Shown: one piece after another, positions 16,732 to 25,379 of the stretch
Position numbering within the stretch: position 1 is the first letter of the stretch
How the letters are laid out: each line of letters starts with the position of its first letter
Assembly: GCA_963926475.1 (NCBI GenBank)
Contig: CAWUXE010000007.1
Coordinates: forward strand, 124,001-188,000
Length of the DNA: 64,000 bases
Origin: UBA2040 sp002384725
Lineage (GTDB): Bacteria > Bacteroidota > Bacteroidia > Flavobacteriales_D > Crocinitomicaceae
Direction: 5' to 3'
Translations under genes and position numbers: made by a program
Notes under the pieces: model-generated
What the model was told of the DNA's origin: nothing
Seen by the model: the letters and a program-made list of their open reading frames with translations, nothing else
The model's database searches: none

Positions 16732-17529
16732 ATGAAAAGAAAATTATTAATTGCTTGTGCCTTTGTAGGAATGGGAACATTCGTGAACGCACAGACCACA
16801 ATGGTCAAAAACGACAATGGTTTTGTAGTAACACCAGAAGCTGGAGATTGGGCTTTAGGCGCTGATGCATCTCCTATCCTAACGTATGCTGGAAACATGT
16901 TCAATGGTACAGCTGGTAACTCACTGAACAATGCTTTCGTTAATAACAATGCAATTTTCGGGAAATACTTCGTGGATGAGAATACTGCCTACAGAGGATC
17001 ATTACGTATTACAACTGTTAGTAATAGCGTAGTTTCTTTAGACGATACTTCAAGTACTTCTACGCCTTCATACATTGAAAATGAAACTAAAACTTCAGGT
17101 TTTGGATTTTATTTGAGCGGTGGTCTTGAGAAAAGAAGAGGACATGGTCGTCTACAAGGTTACTATGGTGGTGAGCTAGGTCTTGGACGTGGTGGTGCTC
17201 CCAAAGAAACTAACACTTACGGTCTTGCCATTTCTGCTACTAACCCTGGATCTCGAGACATTGAGGTTAAAACAGGATCTTCTTTTACAGTAGGTTTAAG
17301 AGGTTTTGTTGGTGCTGAATACTTCGTAGTTCCTAAATTATCTTTAGGGGTTGAGTTTGGATGGGGTCTTGCATTCCGTTCAACAGGAGAAGGTGAAACT
17401 ACTTCTGAATCCTGGAATGGAACGGCAGTTGAAACAACTACTGCTCGTACAGGTAAATCTTCTAGTTTTGGATTCGGAACTGACGCTGGTACTCCAGCTG
17501 GTAGTGTACGTATTATGTACCATTTCTAA
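16732..17529 (+). CDS. Outer-membrane beta-barrel protein, function unknown
   Basis: 265 residues with a signal peptide (MKRKLLIACAFVGMGTFVNA). The mature part alternates amphipathic strands with Gly/Thr/Ser-rich turns (GFGFYLSGGLEKRRG, GRLQGYYGGELGLGRGG, SFTVGLRGFVGAEYFV, LSLGVEFGWGLAFRS) and ends in the aromatic VRIMYHF, the usual outer-membrane barrel end. This is the small 8-10-stranded 'outer membrane beta-barrel' type of Bacteroidota. It is strongly bracketed by its own promoter and a UUCG terminator, so it is probably transcribed alone and abundantly. Confidence 0.85.
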   Translation: MKRKLLIACAFVGMGTFVNAQTTMVKNDNGFVVTPEAGDWALGADASPILTYAGNMFNGTAGNSLNNAFVNNNAIFGKYFVDENTAYRGSLRITTVSNSVVSLDDTSSTSTPSYIENETKTSGFGFYLSGGLEKRRGHGRLQGYYGGELGLGRGGAPKETNTYGLAISATNPGSRDIEVKTGSSFTVGLRGFVGAEYFVVPKLSLGVEFGWGLAFRSTGEGETTSESWNGTAVETTTARTGKSSSFGFGTDAGTPAGSVRIMYHF

Positions 17530-17548
17530 TCCAAAAGGATAATGATAT

Positions 17549-17576
17549 AAAAGGGGGACTTCGGTTCCCCTTTTTT
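17549..17576 (+). terminator. Rho-independent terminator with cUUCGg tetraloop
   Basis: A ten-pair stem (AAAGGGGGAC with GTTCCCCTTT, one G-T pair) closed by a TTCG loop and followed by a T run, 20 nt after the barrel gene's stop. Confidence 0.93.
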
Positions 17577-17607
17577 GTTATCTTCACTTTTATCAAATTA
17601 CTCTTTC

Positions 17608-19959
17608 ATGATTAACTTTTTCCTTTTAATTATCGCTTTATGTCTTAGCACGTTCGTGCACGCTCAAAAAGATAACATTTCACCTATTCAACTGAATGAG
17701 ATCATGAAAGGAAAAGACTTTATCGGATATTGGCCAGAGAATCATTTTTGGTCCGCTGATGGTAAATCCATTTACTTCTACTGGAACCCGAAAAATGAAC
17801 TCTCATCTTCGCTACACGCTTACAGTTTAGATTCAAAAAAAATAGATAAAATTGACGAATCAAAAAATGAGATTATTCCTTTTGATAAAAATCAATCAGA
17901 GTATGACGAACAATATTTCATTTTAAAAGGTGAATTATGGGTCTATTCCAAAAGAAAAGGAACTAAAAAAGCACTGATTTCGACAGAATCATCCATTGGC
18001 GACGTCATCCGACTTACAAATCCCAATGAAGTTGTGTATAGAGATGGAAACAACATGTTCCTTTACAGTTCTGAAAATGGAACAATAAAGCAAATTACCT
18101 CTATCGAAAAAGGGAAAAATACCCCATCAGCCGAAAATTCATCTAAATCAAATGAATTAAAGGATCAGCAACAAGCTCTCTTTCTTTACATTCAGGAAAA
18201 GAAAGAAAAAGATGAATGGAATCTGAAAAAAACCGACTCACCAACTGACAAAAAATTCTATTTAGATGGTAAATACTTGGATTTCTTGGACCTCACCAAA
18301 GATGCAAAATTTGGCTTTATCAGTGTTGCTGATTACCCAAATAACAAAAGCACACATGTAGAACATTATATCTCAGAAGATGGATATTCGTACATGCAAG
18401 ATGCCCGACCAAAAGTAGGCGCTGAGGAACCTACTCATTTCTTCTATATTATTGATTTTGAAAACGATACCACAGTGAAAGTTGACTTTAGCAAGCTTCC
18501 TGATATCCGTAAAAAACCCAAATATTACAAGGAATACGGAGACACAATCTCTGAATTTGAAATTGACAGAAAAATTGTGTTTCATCGTCCTATTTCGTCG
18601 AATTCAGGGATTACCATCATGGACATACGCAGTTATGACAATAAAGATCGTTGGATTGTAAAAATCAATAGCGCAAACTACAGCTACGAAGTAATTGATC
18701 ACCAACATGATGAAGCTTGGATCGGCGGTCCCGGCATCTCCGGCTGGAATAGATCTACTGGCACACTTGGATTTTGGAATTCAGAAAATCAAATGTATTA
18801 TCAATCTGAAAGCACAGGATATTCGCATTTGTATAGTTATGATTTTAAATCAAACAAAAAAACACAACTAACTGAGGATCAATTTGAAATACACGACGTT
18901 AGACTTTCGAATGAAGGAAAAACCTTTTATTTAACAGCCAATAAAATTCATCCTGGAAATCGCGAATTTTATGTGTTTGATCCTATAAAAAGGTCATGGA
19001 AAAGCTTTTTAACAGAGGATGGTAATTATGACGTTTCATTATCACCCAATGAACGTGATCTGGCGGTGATTTATTCTTCAAAAAACGCTCCACCTGAGTT
19101 GTATATTTCAGGGAATAAATCGCCAGAAAAATTAGCTCAAATCACCTTTTCACAATCACAAGAATTTCAAAAATATAACTGGAGAAATCCAGAAGTGATC
19201 ACTTTTTTAGGAGAGGATAAAAAGAAGATTTACGCGCGATTATACGAACCTAAAAAAGAGGTCAAAACTGGAGCGGCCGTCATCTTTGTTCACGGCGCCG
19301 GATACCTCCAAAACGCACACAATTACTGGAGTTCATACTACCGAGAATTTATGTTTCACAATCTTTTAGCGGACAATGGGTATACCGTTTTGGATATCGA
19401 TTTTCGGGCAAGCGAAGGTTATGGTCGCGATCATAGAACAGCCATTTACCGACACATGGGAAGTTGGGATTTAGAAGATCAAATAACGGGGAAAAACCTC
19501 CTTGTGGACAGCCTCGGAATTGACGGAAATAGAGTTGGGATTTACGGTGGATCTTACGGTGGATTTATCACCCTTATGGCCCTTCTAAACCGACCCCAAG
19601 AATTTGCTTGTGGAGCTGCCCTTCGATCGGTTACAGATTGGATGCATTACAATCACGAATACACGAGTAATATTTTGAATTATCCTGATACGGATTCATT
19701 GGCTTATTGGCGATCTTCGCCGATTAATTTTGCTGAAAATCTGGAGAAACCACTTCTCATGCTCCATGGAATGGTAGATGATAATGTTCAATTTCAAGAT
19801 GTTGTCCGTCTTAGTCAACGTTTTATTGAACTTGAAAAAAAGGATTGGAATATCGCCATCTATCCTATTGAAGCTCATGGCTTTGTGAAATGGTATTCTT
19901 GGGCAGATGAATATAGAAGAATCTTTGAATTATTTCAAGAAGAATTGAATAAAAATTAA
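17608..19959 (+). CDS. S9 family peptidase (DPP IV / prolyl oligopeptidase-like), exported
   Basis: 783 residues from ATG 17608. The frame is open further up, but that adds only sequence lying in the preceding terminator, and a signal peptide starts exactly at this ATG (MINFFLLIIALCLSTFVHA). An N-terminal beta-propeller (about 40-530) is followed by an alpha/beta-hydrolase domain: AAVIFVHGAG near 560, the nucleophile elbow GGSYGGF near 651, the acid DDNVQF near 725 and the histidine in EAHGF near 763. It should cleave dipeptides, mostly after proline or alanine, in the periplasm or at the surface, for peptide feeding. No sorting domain is seen. Confidence 0.92.
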   Translation: MINFFLLIIALCLSTFVHAQKDNISPIQLNEIMKGKDFIGYWPENHFWSADGKSIYFYWNPKNELSSSLHAYSLDSKKIDKIDESKNEIIPFDKNQSEYDEQYFILKGELWVYSKRKGTKKALISTESSIGDVIRLTNPNEVVYRDGNNMFLYSSENGTIKQITSIEKGKNTPSAENSSKSNELKDQQQALFLYIQEKKEKDEWNLKKTDSPTDKKFYLDGKYLDFLDLTKDAKFGFISVADYPNNKSTHVEHYISEDGYSYMQDARPKVGAEEPTHFFYIIDFENDTTVKVDFSKLPDIRKKPKYYKEYGDTISEFEIDRKIVFHRPISSNSGITIMDIRSYDNKDRWIVKINSANYSYEVIDHQHDEAWIGGPGISGWNRSTGTLGFWNSENQMYYQSESTGYSHLYSYDFKSNKKTQLTEDQFEIHDVRLSNEGKTFYLTANKIHPGNREFYVFDPIKRSWKSFLTEDGNYDVSLSPNERDLAVIYSSKNAPPELYISGNKSPEKLAQITFSQSQEFQKYNWRNPEVITFLGEDKKKIYARLYEPKKEVKTGAAVIFVHGAGYLQNAHNYWSSYYREFMFHNLLADNGYTVLDIDFRASEGYGRDHRTAIYRHMGSWDLEDQITGKNLLVDSLGIDGNRVGIYGGSYGGFITLMALLNRPQEFACGAALRSVTDWMHYNHEYTSNILNYPDTDSLAYWRSSPINFAENLEKPLLMLHGMVDDNVQFQDVVRLSQRFIELEKKDWNIAIYPIEAHGFVKWYSWADEYRRIFELFQEELNKN

Positions 19960-19976
19960 GCTTAAAATTTAACATT

Positions 19977-19996
19977 TCAAAAAGGAAACCTTTTGA
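19977..19996 (+). terminator. Weak hairpin after the S9 peptidase gene
   Basis: TCAAAAAGG and CCTTTTGA pair around an AAA loop with one bulged A, 18 nt past the stop. There is no T run beyond the stem, so termination is doubtful. A second inverted repeat, CACTCGT/ACGAGTG, lies at 20003-20025. Confidence 0.3.
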
Positions 19997-20184
19997 GATA
20001 ATCACTCGTATAGTACAAACGAGTGCATTACTCCTGAAAAAAAAGTTGAGTAGTAATTTGATTCTCAACATATTTGCGTTGATTGCTTGTTGGTACAAAG
20101 AAATGAAACTTAAATCTTTGCACGAATGTTGAATTACTAATCTCCAATTCCTTGCCGATTTGGCATACTAAACCAATTGACCCT

Positions 20185-20785
20185 TTGACCAGAAGTGTCT
20201 GCATAATATTGCTAAGCCTTTTTTCCTTTCTCCATGTTTTTGGGCAGTAGGACGCTGGTATTTCGTCTATTATTTCTCCTTCCATTGGTTGTAATGTAGG
20301 TAGCCCGACCAAGGCAATAAACGTTATAGTACGTAATTATTCTGCAGCACCTGTTTCCCCAAATCAAATTACGGTGCGTTACCAAATAAATAGTGGACCT
20401 AATTGTTTCTCAGCTGATTTCTACCTTTCTTGCTGGTAATGCAATATTCAATATCTGTTTGACAGTATCTGATGTTTACGCAGGGTATGTTTGTGAATCG
20501 ACGTATTGTGATATCATTCCATTGGATGAAGAATTCAGTATTTACGTACCGAATGCATTTACACCAAATGATAATGAGCACAACAATGAGTTCCGAGCTA
20601 TCGTCTTAGGTTAACGAACGAATTTATTTGAAATTTAGATTTACAACAGATGGAGTGATATGGTCTACGAAACAAGAGATCGCCTAGTCGGTTGGGATAG
20701 AACTTATATATGGCAAATCCGATTGAAAGCGAAAAATTTAGATGACGTGAAAACGTATACAAGACACGTTATCATTCTTCGATAA
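20185..20785 (+). pseudogene. Decayed small secreted protein with gliding-motility C-terminal (CHU_C) domain
   Basis: Reading across frames recovers one protein of about 200 residues. From TTG 20185 comes a signal peptide (TRSVCIILLSLFSFLHVFGQ), then an in-frame TAG at 20248. The frame goes on as DAGISSIISPSIGC and NVIVRNYSAAPVSPNQITV, the Ig-like repeat of T9SS surface proteins. Near 20410-20440 it shifts to the frame holding FSIYVPNAFTPNDNEHNNEF, then IYNRWSDMVYETRD and GWDRTYIWQI up to the stop at 20783. This second part is the CHU_C gliding-motility-associated C-terminal domain. TAA at 20612 and TAG at 20636 break it again. Three stops and a frameshift mean a dead gene; the products would have been T9SS cargo. 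Confidence 0.85.
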
Positions 20786-20793
20786 AAGTTAGC

Positions 20794-21636
20794 TTATTTT
20801 AATTGAACATATTTGGCTTTCGCTTCGTTCCTAGAACAAGCATTGAAATGCCACCACTCAGTTTGAATGTTGCGAAAGTTTTGACTCGTCATTACCTTTC
20901 GCAACATTTTTCGATTTGCGACTTGCGCTTCTGTCAATTCCCCATACTTTAAAAATTGACTTTCGTATTTTGGATAGGCGATTTTACGGATGTCATCATA
21001 ACCAGCTCCCATATCTAAGGGCTTTCCTTTCCCATCACAAATAGTAAGATCAACGGCCGCTCCATAATTGTGTATACTTCCGTTCACAGGATTGCTAACA
21101 AAATTGACTCTTTGATTTACCGGAATACTATCTAAGGCTAGCCACATCTTCCATTGCACACTCACCGGTCTCACGCCATCGTATACGAGTAAATGATAAT
21201 CTTTATTCAAAGTCGACAAATACTCCTGACATTTCCCCAATCTTTCGGCCACATCTTTTTGTAAATAGGCTCTTCGGATAGTATCGTACAAGACCATTTT
21301 CATGAAGTTATCGCTTGAGGCATACTTTAAGTCAACGTAAATATTTGAATTTACGCTACGGATATCAACTAAAGTATTCCATGCAGAAGACCGTTTCGGG
21401 TCTGTTTGAAAATCTTGGTCTGCATCCTTATTTTTTGTCATTAACGAATCCGACTTAAACGCGATGCTCGCGTTTTCGGTAGTACTATCTTTCAACTTTC
21501 CTTCGGAAATATCTGATTGACTTGTTGATTCAATTTCGCCGTTACCTTCCTTCGAATCAGTTGATTTGCATGAATGCATCGTGCAAAATCCTAAAAAGGC
21601 CAAAGCGATTATTTTATGAGATTTCAAAATTTTCAA
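20794..21636 (-). CDS. D-alanyl-D-alanine dipeptidase (VanX/DdpX type) lipoprotein
   Basis: 280 residues. It begins with a lipoprotein signal (lipobox-like MHSC, C23) and a charged Ser/Lys linker to about 85. The M15D peptidase domain follows: zinc ligands in SIHNYGAAVD (His and Asp) near 186 and the EWWHFNA motif (catalytic Glu, zinc His) near 262, with the conserved VYDGVRPVSVQ at about 155. The enzyme splits D-Ala-D-Ala. As a lipoprotein in the envelope it is more likely to recycle cell-wall dipeptide than to give vancomycin resistance; no vanA/vanH genes are nearby. Confidence 0.92.
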   Translation of the reverse strand: MKILKSHKIIALAFLGFCTMHSCKSTDSKEGNGEIESTSQSDISEGKLKDSTTENASIAFKSDSLMTKNKDADQDFQTDPKRSSAWNTLVDIRSVNSNIYVDLKYASSDNFMKMVLYDTIRRAYLQKDVAERLGKCQEYLSTLNKDYHLLVYDGVRPVSVQWKMWLALDSIPVNQRVNFVSNPVNGSIHNYGAAVDLTICDGKGKPLDMGAGYDDIRKIAYPKYESQFLKYGELTEAQVANRKMLRKVMTSQNFRNIQTEWWHFNACSRNEAKAKYVQLK

Positions 21637-21681
21637 ATTAGTCCGACTTTCTGATTAAATTTAAGACCAAATTAATCATTT

Positions 21682-22881
21682 ATGCCAAAAATATCAGCTA
21701 AAGGTTTTGCAATGCCTGCTTCCCCGATTCGAAAGCTAGTTCCGTTTGCCGAAAAAGCATTCCAACAAGGAAAGACTGTTTACTATTTAAATATTGGTCA
21801 ACCTGATATCGAAACCCCAGCTGCTGCACTAGATGCAATCAAGATTTTTGATAGTAAAGTAATCGAATACAGTCATTCGGCAGGGTTTGAAAGTTACAGA
21901 AGAAAACTAGCGGATAGTTATGAGAAAAATGGAATTCATGTTACACACGAAGAAATTTTAGTCACTACTGGAGGGTCTGAAGCTTTGATTTTTGCTTTAA
22001 TGAGCACGTGTGATCCGGGAGATGAAGTCATCATACCAGAACCATTTTACGCAAATTACAACGCTTTTGCCATTTCTGCAGGAGTAACAGTGGTGCCAAT
22101 ATCATCTAGTATAGAAAGCGGTTTTGCCTTACCTCCTATTTCTGAAATAGAAAAGAAAATATCAGCTAAAACGAAAGCTATAATTATATGTAATCCGGGT
22201 AACCCGACTGGGTATCTATACTCGAAAGAAGAGTTATTACAACTAAAAGACGTTGTTCAAAAACATGATTTATATTTGTTCTCGGACGAGGTGTACAGAG
22301 AGTTCTGTTACGATGGTGCCGTGCCATTTTCAGTCATGAATCTAGAAGGGATAGAACAAAACGTAATCATGATTGACTCTGTATCCAAGCGCTTTTCGAT
22401 GTGTGGAGCGCGAATCGGTGCACTTGTGACGAAAAATAAGGAGGTATACAACACTGCTTTGAAATTTGGTCAAGCGAGACTTTCGCCACCAACCATTGAT
22501 CAAATTGCAGCAGAAGCAGCGCTCAATGCTCCACAAAGTTATTTCGACGATGTCGTAGAAGAATACGTAGGACGACGAAATATTTTAGTGGAAGGTCTAA
22601 ACAGCATTCCAGGAGTCTTTTGTCCTATGCCTCGAGGCGCTTTTTATTGTGTTGCTAAATTTCCTATTGATGATGCAGAAAAATTTTGCCAATGGTTGCT
22701 TGAAGATTTCGACTTGAATGGTGATACCGTGATGATGGCTCCAGCATCTGGCTTTTATTCCACTCCAGGTTCGGGTAAACAAGAAGTTCGATTGGCTTAT
22801 GTTCTACAAAAAGAATCTTTGGCTAAGGCAATACGTTGTTTAGAAGCGGCATTGAAAGTCTATCCTGGCAGAACAATCTAG
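21682..22881 (+). CDS. Class I/II PLP-dependent aminotransferase (AspC-like)
   Basis: 399 residues, fold type I. Seen are TTGGSEALIFALMST (cofactor phosphate region) near 96, IICNPGNPTGYLYSKEE near 171, SDEVYREF near 200 and the PLP lysine in DSVSKRFSMCGARIG near 238. The C-terminal arginine for the substrate carboxylate lies in EVRLAYVL. It converts an amino acid and 2-oxoglutarate; the exact amino acid cannot be read from sequence. It is divergent from the dipeptidase. A second AspC-like gene lies at 37497-38690, and the two differ clearly in sequence. Confidence 0.9.
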   Translation: MPKISAKGFAMPASPIRKLVPFAEKAFQQGKTVYYLNIGQPDIETPAAALDAIKIFDSKVIEYSHSAGFESYRRKLADSYEKNGIHVTHEEILVTTGGSEALIFALMSTCDPGDEVIIPEPFYANYNAFAISAGVTVVPISSSIESGFALPPISEIEKKISAKTKAIIICNPGNPTGYLYSKEELLQLKDVVQKHDLYLFSDEVYREFCYDGAVPFSVMNLEGIEQNVIMIDSVSKRFSMCGARIGALVTKNKEVYNTALKFGQARLSPPTIDQIAAEAALNAPQSYFDDVVEEYVGRRNILVEGLNSIPGVFCPMPRGAFYCVAKFPIDDAEKFCQWLLEDFDLNGDTVMMAPASGFYSTPGSGKQEVRLAYVLQKESLAKAIRCLEAALKVYPGRTI

Positions 22882-22893
22882 TAAAATATTGAC

Positions 22894-22923
22894 TAAAAAA
22901 AGGCTGACCTAAGCCAACCTTTC
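22894..22923 (-). terminator. Terminator between aminotransferase and accD (read on minus strand)
   Basis: On the minus strand GGCT pairs with AGCC around TAGGTC, extended imperfectly, and is followed by a run of seven T. It serves accD; the opposite orientation has only a weak T run. Confidence 0.5.
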
Positions 22924-22940
22924 ACTATTTTTAAGAGAGA

Positions 22941-23786
22941 TTAATTCTTGAAAAACTTCAAGCTTAAACTCAGTGTTTCTTTTATTTTTTGTCTATCCAC
23001 GATATAATCCAGAAAACCATGTTCCAAAACAAATTCTGCAGTTTGGAATCCTTCAGGTAAATCTCGTCCAATAGTTTCGCGAACAATTCTCGGACCAGCA
23101 AAACCAATTAAAGCTTCAGGTTCAGAGATGTTTAAATCGCCCAACATGGCAAAAGATGCGGTAACTCCACCTGTTGTAGGATCGGTCATATATGAAATAT
23201 ACGGTAATCCCGCTTCGGACAGTTGCCCTAACTTACCCGAAATCTTCGCCATTTGCATAAGAGAAAATCCAGCCTCCATCATACGTGCACCTCCTGATTT
23301 AGATATGATCATGAACGGAGCTTTGATTTTTATTGCCTTATCAATTGCTCGTGCAATTTTTTCTCCCATTACAGATCCCATTGAACCTCCAATGAAGGAA
23401 AAATCCATCGCTGCAACAACAAACTCTTCATCATCCATTTTTCCATGGGCAGTTCGAATAGCATCCGACAAGCCCGTTTTTGCCTGGGTATTTTTAATTC
23501 GATCGGTATATTTCTTCGTATCCACAAATTCCAAAGGATCTCCAGACGAAAGTTTTTTATCTAGCTCCTTGTATTTCCCATCATCGAAAAGAATTTGAAA
23601 ATACTGCTCCGAACCAATGCGCTCGTGATTATTACATCGATCGCATACATAACTGTTTTTTTCTAAGTCCTCAGCTGTAAAAACAGTTTTACAATTCGAA
23701 CATTGTTGCCACAGTCCTTCTGGAGATTCTTTCTTTTCCTTGGTAGAAGTGGTAATACCACCTTTTTTTCTTTGAAACCAACTCAT
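22941..23786 (-). CDS. accD: Acetyl-CoA carboxylase carboxyltransferase subunit beta
   Basis: 281 residues. The N-terminal C4 zinc ribbon is CSNC near residue 33 and CDRC near 52; the crotonase-like carboxyltransferase domain covers about 75-275 with KSGGARMMEAGFSLMQMAK near 163, MTDPTTGGVTASFAMLGD and GFAGPRIVRETI near 228. With AccA it transfers carboxyl from biotin to acetyl-CoA, giving malonyl-CoA, the committed step of fatty acid synthesis. It lies 28 nt after fbaA, so the two are probably co-transcribed. Confidence 0.97.
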   Translation of the reverse strand: MSWFQRKKGGITTSTKEKKESPEGLWQQCSNCKTVFTAEDLEKNSYVCDRCNNHERIGSEQYFQILFDDGKYKELDKKLSSGDPLEFVDTKKYTDRIKNTQAKTGLSDAIRTAHGKMDDEEFVVAAMDFSFIGGSMGSVMGEKIARAIDKAIKIKAPFMIISKSGGARMMEAGFSLMQMAKISGKLGQLSEAGLPYISYMTDPTTGGVTASFAMLGDLNISEPEALIGFAGPRIVRETIGRDLPEGFQTAEFVLEHGFLDYIVDRQKIKETLSLSLKFFKN

Positions 23787-23814
23787 AATATCTATATTAT
23801 TTCTTAAAGATAAG

Positions 23815-24882
23815 TTATAATGTATTCACATTGTTTAAATCTTCAAATGCTTTTTCAACACGGTGAACGAAAGTCAATTCGCCTTCGCGCAACCATTTTC
23901 TTGGATCATAATATTTTTTGTTCGGTTGATCATCACCGTCTGGATTACCTATTTGTGTTTTCAAATAGTCAATTTTTCCTGTTACATAATCTCTAACACC
24001 TTCAGTGAAAGCAAACTGCAAATCTGTATCCAAATTCATTTTGATTACACCGTAACTGATTCCCTCTCGAATTTCTTCCAAAGTAGATCCTGATCCACCG
24101 TGAAAGACAAAATCTACCGGATTATTTCCTGTGTTAAATTTTTCTTGAACATAATTTTGAGAGTTCAACAAAATCTTCGGAGTCAACTTTACATTTCCCG
24201 GTCTGTACACACCGTGCACATTTCCAAATGCAGCTGCCACTGTAAACCGCGGTGAGATCTTCATTAATTCTTCGTATGCGTAAGCCACTTCTTCAGGCTG
24301 CGTATACAATTTAGAGATATCGACATCGGTATTATCGACACCATCTTCTTCTCCACCCGTAATACCCAATTCAATCTCAAGCGTCATATTCATTTTTGCC
24401 ATGCGCGTCAAGTACGTTTTGCATAACTCAATGTTCTCTTCAATAGGTTCTTCTGAAAAGTCGAGCATGTGCGAACTGTACAAAGACTTTCCTGTTTCAG
24501 CAAAGAACTTTTCACCTGCGTCCAGCAATCCATCAATCCATGGCAATAAATTCTTAGCACAATGATCGGTATGCAAGATCACAGTCGCTCCATAGAGTTC
24601 AGCCATTTCATGCACATGTTTAGCTCCTGAAGTGGAACCAGCAATCGCAGCTTTTTCATCTATATTGCCCAAACTTTTCCCAGCGAAAAAATGTCCTCCA
24701 CCATTTGAAAATTGGATAATAACGGGTGAATTCATTTTAGCCGCAGCTTCTAAAACAGCATTAACTGTGCTCGCACTTGTTACATTAATAGCAGGAAGTG
24801 CAAATCCTTTCTCTTTCGCATAACGAAAAATCTCTTGAACTTCATCTCCTGTTGCTACTCCTGGTTTGATATTGTGTGCCAT
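23815..24882 (-). CDS. fbaA: Class II fructose-1,6-bisphosphate aldolase
   Basis: 355 residues, the length of the long class IIA (FbaA) form. Zinc and catalytic motifs are present: ILHTDHCAKNLLPWID near 103 (catalytic Asp, zinc His), ELGITGGEEDG near 172, AAFGNVHGVYRPGN near 215 (zinc His), FHGGSGSTLEEI near 260 (zinc His) and the phosphate-binding KMNLDTDLQFAF near 283. It interconverts fructose 1,6-bisphosphate with dihydroxyacetone phosphate and glyceraldehyde 3-phosphate. It has its own TACCTTTG promoter and leads into accD. Confidence 0.97.
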   Translation of the reverse strand: MAHNIKPGVATGDEVQEIFRYAKEKGFALPAINVTSASTVNAVLEAAAKMNSPVIIQFSNGGGHFFAGKSLGNIDEKAAIAGSTSGAKHVHEMAELYGATVILHTDHCAKNLLPWIDGLLDAGEKFFAETGKSLYSSHMLDFSEEPIEENIELCKTYLTRMAKMNMTLEIELGITGGEEDGVDNTDVDISKLYTQPEEVAYAYEELMKISPRFTVAAAFGNVHGVYRPGNVKLTPKILLNSQNYVQEKFNTGNNPVDFVFHGGSGSTLEEIREGISYGVIKMNLDTDLQFAFTEGVRDYVTGKIDYLKTQIGNPDGDDQPNKKYYDPRKWLREGELTFVHRVEKAFEDLNNVNTL

Positions 24883-24906
24883 TCTATTGCTTCAAAATTA
24901 AGAAAG

Positions 24907-24914
24907 CAAAGGTA
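24907..24914 (-). promoter_or_regulatory. -7 element TACCTTTG of fbaA-accD
   Basis: A TAnnTTTG match on the minus strand, 24 nt before the fbaA ATG. Expected leader about 18 nt. Confidence 0.65.
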
Positions 24915-25063
24915 GCAATTTAATTTTTTAGGCATGGTGGAATCTGAGAAAAATCAACAGGAAACACACATGAATATCACTAATAAAAATAAGTCTATCA
25001 AAATATGGCATTGTCTATATTTCTTATATTCACAATTCCACTGTTATTGAAAAAAACGGGTCG

Positions 25064-25282
25064 ATGGACATTGATACAGTGATGGTTTGTGGGTTATCCA
25101 TGAAAAAACCAGATTTCGTATCAGAATATGAATTTTACAAACCCGATCAAGTTCTCCCACGGAAGGATATAGAGCGAAAAGAAAGTGCTCAAGGCCGCTC
25201 CACTTCAAAAGAAAGTACTTGGTTTATAATTGGTTCGGTATTGCTCATTATCCGTATAGCTATGCGTTTAACGAGAGATTAA
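25064..25282 (+). CDS. Small protein with C-terminal membrane helix, function unknown
   Basis: 72 residues, no recognised family. A hydrophilic first part (PDFVSEYEFYKPDQVLPRKD, then a Lys/Ser/Glu stretch) leads to one helix, STWFIIGSVLLIIRIAMRL, and the basic end TRD, a tail-anchored layout. Later ATGs at 25082 and 25100 are also possible starts. There is no clear promoter. It stands alone in the 497-base space between fbaA and the helicase gene; the rest of that space holds promoters only. The membrane segment and residue mix make it plausible, but it could be chance. Confidence 0.4.
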   Translation: MDIDTVMVCGLSMKKPDFVSEYEFYKPDQVLPRKDIERKESAQGRSTSKESTWFIIGSVLLIIRIAMRLTRD

Positions 25283-25354
25283 GACTTTATCAATTTCTTC
25301 ATCTTTTGTGCATAATTAATCGGTATTCTACCCGTCCTAAAATGATGGTTTTCT

Positions 25355-25362
25355 TAACTTTG
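25355..25362 (+). promoter_or_regulatory. -7 element TAACTTTG of the helicase gene
   Basis: A TAnnTTTG match ending 17 nt before the ATG at 25380. Confidence 0.6.
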
Positions 25363-25379
25363 TTCACAGCAATTTTTCA

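Noticed and set aside
17575..17607. Earlier TTG start of the S9 peptidase
   Set aside because: It lies inside the preceding terminator, and the signal peptide begins exactly at ATG 17608.
20028..20312. 94-codon minus-strand frame
   Set aside because: The plus strand over 20185-20312 carries a clear signal peptide and Ig-like repeat; the minus frame has no motif and is only an opposing shadow.
20794..21636. Vancomycin-resistance cluster around the VanX-like gene
   Set aside because: No vanH, vanA, vanR or vanS gene is adjacent; the protein is an envelope lipoprotein, as is common in Gram-negative bacteria.
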